From: Actinidia chinensis
Taxonomy: Eukaryota; Streptophyta; Magnoliopsida; Ericales; Actinidiaceae
Reading direction: 5' to 3'
Length of the DNA stretch: 10,000 bases
Assembly: GCA_009663005.1 (NCBI GenBank)
Contig: CM018906.1
Location: 21,325,736 to 21,335,735, forward strand
The position numbers and the translations under genes are program-made. Each line of letters opens with the position of its first letter. The stretch's first letter is position 1. This document shows positions 7,520-10,000 of the stretch, one piece after another. A model generated the notes under the pieces. It was given only the letters and a program-made list of their open reading frames with translations, was not told where the DNA came from and made no database searches.

Positions 7520-7715
7520 TTCGGCCGCAAGAAACACAGATTCAATAGTTTTATAAAAATTACCTTCAGGCACCTCCAAACTTTTAATTACATTATATCA
7601 TCTCAATTTCAATGTCCTCTTTATTTAATCCACAAGTCATGAATCGTTCAATTTAAACTCAATACACATTAGCAAAGTCCAAAATTTTATAAATATAAAA
7701 AATTAAAACCGTACA

Positions 7716-7725
7716 TCTCCACCAC
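7716..7725 (-). promoter_or_regulatory. Degenerate polypurine tract of the Ty3 element
   Basis: On the minus strand GTGGTGGAGA lies between the end of pol and the LTR start TGTACGG. Relatives have an unbroken run of G and A here (GGGGGGAGGA type), so two T interruptions suggest decay. The position and neighbours support the call. Confidence 0.6.
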
Positions 7726-8264
7726 TTAAGAAATTTCGTCATCGAAATTAGATAAACGTACCCGATTGAGTCAAAAGATCCCGATATTTTGTACGAACCT
7801 CTGATTCACGTTCCCATGTAGCTTCTCTATCCAGATGAAGCCACAAATCCTTCACCAATGGAATAGTCTTTCCTCTCAAAACTTGATCCATCGTGTCCAA
7901 CACACCGATCGGTCGATCCTCATTATGTGACATCCTCATTAACGTCAAGGATCTACCCATCCAAAATGACGGGACGGGATCGAGTTAATATTTCCGCCAA
8001 CATGGAAACATGAAAAGAATTATTGCACATGCCAACCTCGGTGGCAGCAAGACGGTATGCCACAGCCCCAATGACGATCAAGAATCTCAAACGTCCAATG
8101 AATCGTGGTGATAGCTTGGGCCCGCTATGCCGAAGCACATCAAACCCCTCTAGGTGAACCCCTAAGAATACATGATCCCCAACAGCAAACTCCAAAAGAA
8201 CGTGTCCTATGGTCAGCAAACTCTTTTGACGACTTTGTGCCGTGAGTAAATGGTTTCTAATCAT
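7726..8264 (-). pseudogene. Ty3 integrase C-terminus: GPY/F region and chromodomain
   Basis: From 8264 leftward the frame reads LTAQSRQKSLLT, LEFAVGDHVFL and KLSPRFIGRL...GAVAYRLA, the GPY/F-type module of Ty3 integrases, then FHVSMLAE. After a frame change near 7955 it continues as PIGVLDTMDQVLRGKTIPLV, KDLWLH and EATWERESEVRTKYRDLL, which is the chromodomain-like tail (hydrophobic core plus the W of 'ATWE'). Chromodomains are thought to guide integration to marked chromatin. The last codons read NFDDEIS and end at a TAA (plus positions 7726-7728). Two frames plus a stop at the 7750 region show it is broken. Confidence 0.85.
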
Positions 8265-8880
8265 ACCACATTATTAGTCGTGTCACGAACCAATCCGACT
8301 TTGAAGCGTTGTTCTCCAACGTCAGTCCAACAAACGGGGTGACCTTACACGGTCATCCGTATAAACCTCAAAAGGTTGCCTCCCAATCCTCGCCTGATAA
8401 CTATTGTTATATGCCGAATTTACTAAATGTAGATGCATCCTCCCATGTCCCCCAAAGTCGAGTACACATGCCCGTAAAATGTCCTCCAAATTTGAATAGT
8501 GACGCTCAGACGCCCGTCAGTTGAGGATGAAAAGTCGTGCAAGCCTCAAATCCGATCCTAGTGCGGATTGCATTCCCTTCCAAAAGAGCGATGTAAAACG
8601 TCGGATCTTATCCGTAACGATAGATACCGGAACCCATTGAAATCTAACGATCTTCCTGAAATAAAGGAAACACCAAGAGATACTCTCTGAATTTGATAAA
8701 CAGATGGAAGAAAATGCGCGGATTTGTCAAACGCGATCCACTATGACCCAAAACGACATCATGCCTTCTCAATAATCTGGCAAACCCGCTAACAAAGTCC
8801 ATATGGATGTGCTCCCTGTGCACTCTGCAACTGTAGTGGTTCTGTAGCAAACCTGCTGGCTGTTGGTGTTCGGCTTTCAC
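8265..8880 (-). pseudogene. Ty3 integrase catalytic core, broken
   Basis: From 8880 leftward: VKAEHQQPAGLLQ, then MDFVSGF (first catalytic Asp), a decayed RRHDVV...RLT segment, then in other frames VSIVTDKDP-like residues (second Asp region, near 8590-8640), FHPQ/'TTFHPQLTG' near 8520-8545, LEDILRACVLDFGGTWED near 8440-8490, and NNSYQARIGRQPFEV near 8360-8400. The E of the usual 'DGQSER' cannot be read cleanly: that spot has a frameshift and a stop. The + strand ORF at 8309-8524 is a shadow of this region. Confidence 0.8.
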
Positions 8881-9160
8881 TTGCTGACAATGTCAAACAC
8901 CTCGAACGAAATAAAGCAAATTTCTTCATTCGTCTCACCAAAATTGGCGACACCAATCATGATATCTTTGTCCCTCAGGATGAACTGCAAGGTCGTGTGA
9001 ATGATGAAATCATGAAGAACATCGTTTTACAAGACAAGGCACAAACATCTAGACTTATATCTCAAACTCTGATCCTCATGTAAAACCCAATCTGTGGGCG
9101 ACATTTCTAGCAATGCGATCGCAAAATAGGTCTTTGCCTCCACATCTTACTGTTGTGTCT
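8881..9160 (-). pseudogene. Ty3 pol tether and integrase HHCC finger, badly decayed
   Basis: Reading leftward from about 9120 the frame gives DWVLHEDQSLRYKSRCLC, then a TAA, then DVLHDFIIHTTLQF in which the first His of the finger (usual 'H..RY..HPG') is visible, and finally CQQVKAEHQ at 8870-8900, the second Cys pair region. The middle part (WWPGMKKDI in relatives) is only faintly visible. Confidence 0.7.
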
Positions 9161-9600
9161 CAATGGACCCTACTAATGTTGATGGCTCTGCAGACAATGT
9201 GAATAACGTAGCAAACTCGTTCGTCTGCCGAGAAGTAAATCATACTCAGATATCTAAAGCAATTTTCCAATCATGGATGGAAATGTCGCAAAAATACCTA
9301 GCGATTTCCCTACGAAGTGCAGCGGCCACAACGTTAGCCTTCCGGGATAATATTGAAATCAAAATCAGAGTCTTCCATGTACCCATCCAACGCCGTTGCT
9401 CAAGTTAAAGTCTTTTGTGTGAACAAGGACTTCAAGCTCCTTGTGGTCTGAAACACTCAAATCGCTCTCCGTACAAGTAATGCCTCCAACTCTTTAAAAG
9501 TAAATATCCGGGCCGCAAGTTCCAAGTCATAAGTCGGAAATTGTGTTCGGCGTCTTTAATTGACTGAGAACCATACGCAATCATTACCCAACTGATCAAT
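9161..9600 (-). pseudogene. Ty3 RNase H, broken
   Basis: Near 9540-9600 the minus strand gives VMIAYGSQSIKDAEHNF. Near 9470-9490 it gives LKSWRHYLYGERFE, the well-kept RNase H helix. A decayed TDHKSL region with a stop follows near 9430-9450. Near 9320-9350 PGKANVVAAALRR marks the domain end; relatives have ADALSR, so the last catalytic Asp reads Ala here. RNase H removes RNA from the RNA-DNA hybrid in reverse transcription. The + strand ORF at 9163-9408 is a shadow. Confidence 0.8.
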
Positions 9601-10000
9601 ACACAAAACCATAGCCATCACGTAAGCATCGCAATACACTATAATACCCCAACCTCGCTCGGGTTATAACAAGAATTGGTGCCGAAGTCAGTCTTTTCTT
9701 AGCTCTTGAAAAGAATGCTAGTACGCATCGTTCCAAACAAAACGAATTACCTTTCTTCGTAAGTCGAGTCATTGGTGCCGCTAATCTTGATAAAGTCCTC
9801 GACAAAATCGTCGATAGTAACAGCTAAAACCCAGGTAAACTACGAATTTCAAATACGGTCTTCGGTCGTTCCCAATTCATCACTGCCTCAATCTTTGATG
9901 AATCAACAGCTACTCCACTTCCCCGACACAACATGACCTAAGAAATTTCACCTCAAGGTAATAAAAAATTCACACTGCTAAATTTAGGGCATACAAACGG
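9601..10000 (-). pseudogene. Ty3 reverse transcriptase, C-terminal part and connection
   Basis: From the right edge leftward: VKFLGHVVSGSGVAVDSSKI near 9880-9960, EAVMNWERPKTVFEIRS near 9840-9890, then LSRLAAPMTRLTKKGNSF and FSRAKKRLTSAPILVI at 9660-9800. These are the RT thumb and the RT-RNase H connection of Ty3 elements. The YVDD-type active site lies upstream, beyond the window. One or two frameshifts are visible near 9810-9850. Confidence 0.85.

Larger units (their letters stand above)
5910..7715 (-). repeat. 3' LTR of the Ty3 chromovirus
   Basis: The left edge reads TGTCACGCCCCGTG, the complement of the GGGGCGTGACA that ends many plant gypsy LTRs. The right edge is ACA at 7713-7715, directly next to the polypurine-like tract and the end of pol. 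The LTR is thus TG...CA and 1,806 bp long. Inside it are a minisatellite (6416-6795), long AT-rich stretches (6800-7150), a pyrimidine-rich block at 7343-7400 and a short GC hairpin at 7503-7519. No ORF here looks real. Only one copy is visible, so the borders rest on structure, not on an LTR pair. Confidence 0.75.
5910..10000 (-). mobile_element. Ty3/gypsy chromovirus, 3' part, continues past right edge
   Basis: Reading leftward from 10000 on the minus strand, the domains come as RT end, RNase H, HHCC finger, integrase core, GPY/F region, chromodomain, polypurine-like tract and LTR. This is the Ty3/gypsy order (RT-RH-IN), and the chromodomain marks it as a chromovirus. The precise clade (Tekay, Reina or other) cannot be settled here. 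Stops and frameshifts are spread through pol. The 5' LTR, gag, protease and the RT active site must lie beyond the right edge. The base pairs before the LTR (CTTTG, 5905-5909) are the expected target-site duplicate. Confidence 0.85.

Noticed and set aside
8309..8524. + strand ORF of 71 codons
   Set aside because: It is a shadow of the minus-strand Ty3 integrase core.
9163..9408. + strand ORF of 81 codons
   Set aside because: It is a shadow of the minus-strand RNase H, whose PGKANVV motif is plain.
1..10000. tRNA or rRNA genes, or a new defence or metabolic system
   Set aside because: No cloverleaf-like A/B boxes or rRNA blocks were seen, and nearly all coding signal is explained by dead retroelements.

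Overview
This window looks like plant (angiosperm) nuclear DNA from a repeat-rich, probably heterochromatic region. The reasons are the absence of any intact long ORF, the AT-rich spacers, and decayed pieces of three classic plant LTR-retrotransposon types plus one fragment resembling a plant ankyrin-repeat gene. The species cannot be named from the sequence. I see no intact protein-coding gene, tRNA, rRNA or CRISPR array, and nothing bacterial or phage-like.

Layout, left to right. (1) 1-222: an exon-like remnant with one ankyrin repeat, like plant ACD6-type genes. (2) 319-1020: a decayed tandem array with a unit of about 200 bp, each unit carrying a TTCACGTGAA-type palindrome. (3) 1207 to about 4286: a complete but old, apparently non-autonomous LTR retroelement. 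It has two direct repeats of about 500 bp (1207-1721 and 3792-4286), a polypurine tract directly before the 3' copy, and about 2 kb of internal DNA. The internal DNA holds one reading frame of about 420 codons that stays in one frame throughout and carries five internal stops. It has no gag, protease, integrase or reverse transcriptase. (4) About 4287-5909: a Ty1/copia fragment on the + strand, starting inside gag and running through zinc knuckle, protease, pre-integrase and integrase, with frameshifts and stops. It is cut off at both ends. (5) 5910-10000: a Ty3/gypsy chromovirus on the - strand. It has one 3' LTR of about 1.8 kb (5910-7715) with an internal five-unit minisatellite, then, read on the minus strand from the right edge, the end of reverse transcriptase, RNase H, the HHCC zinc finger, integrase core, GPY/F region and chromodomain. 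The rest of this element lies beyond the right edge.

How it fits together (inference): the Ty3 element appears to have jumped into the copia integrase region, because copia homology stops in mid-domain exactly at the Ty3 LTR terminus. The copia gag begins, also in mid-domain, exactly where the LTR of the non-autonomous element ends. The window is therefore a stack of nested or abutting dead retroelements. The least ordinary items are the non-autonomous element with its single-frame, stop-riddled ORF, the C-rich in-frame insert in the copia protease, and the two tandem arrays.
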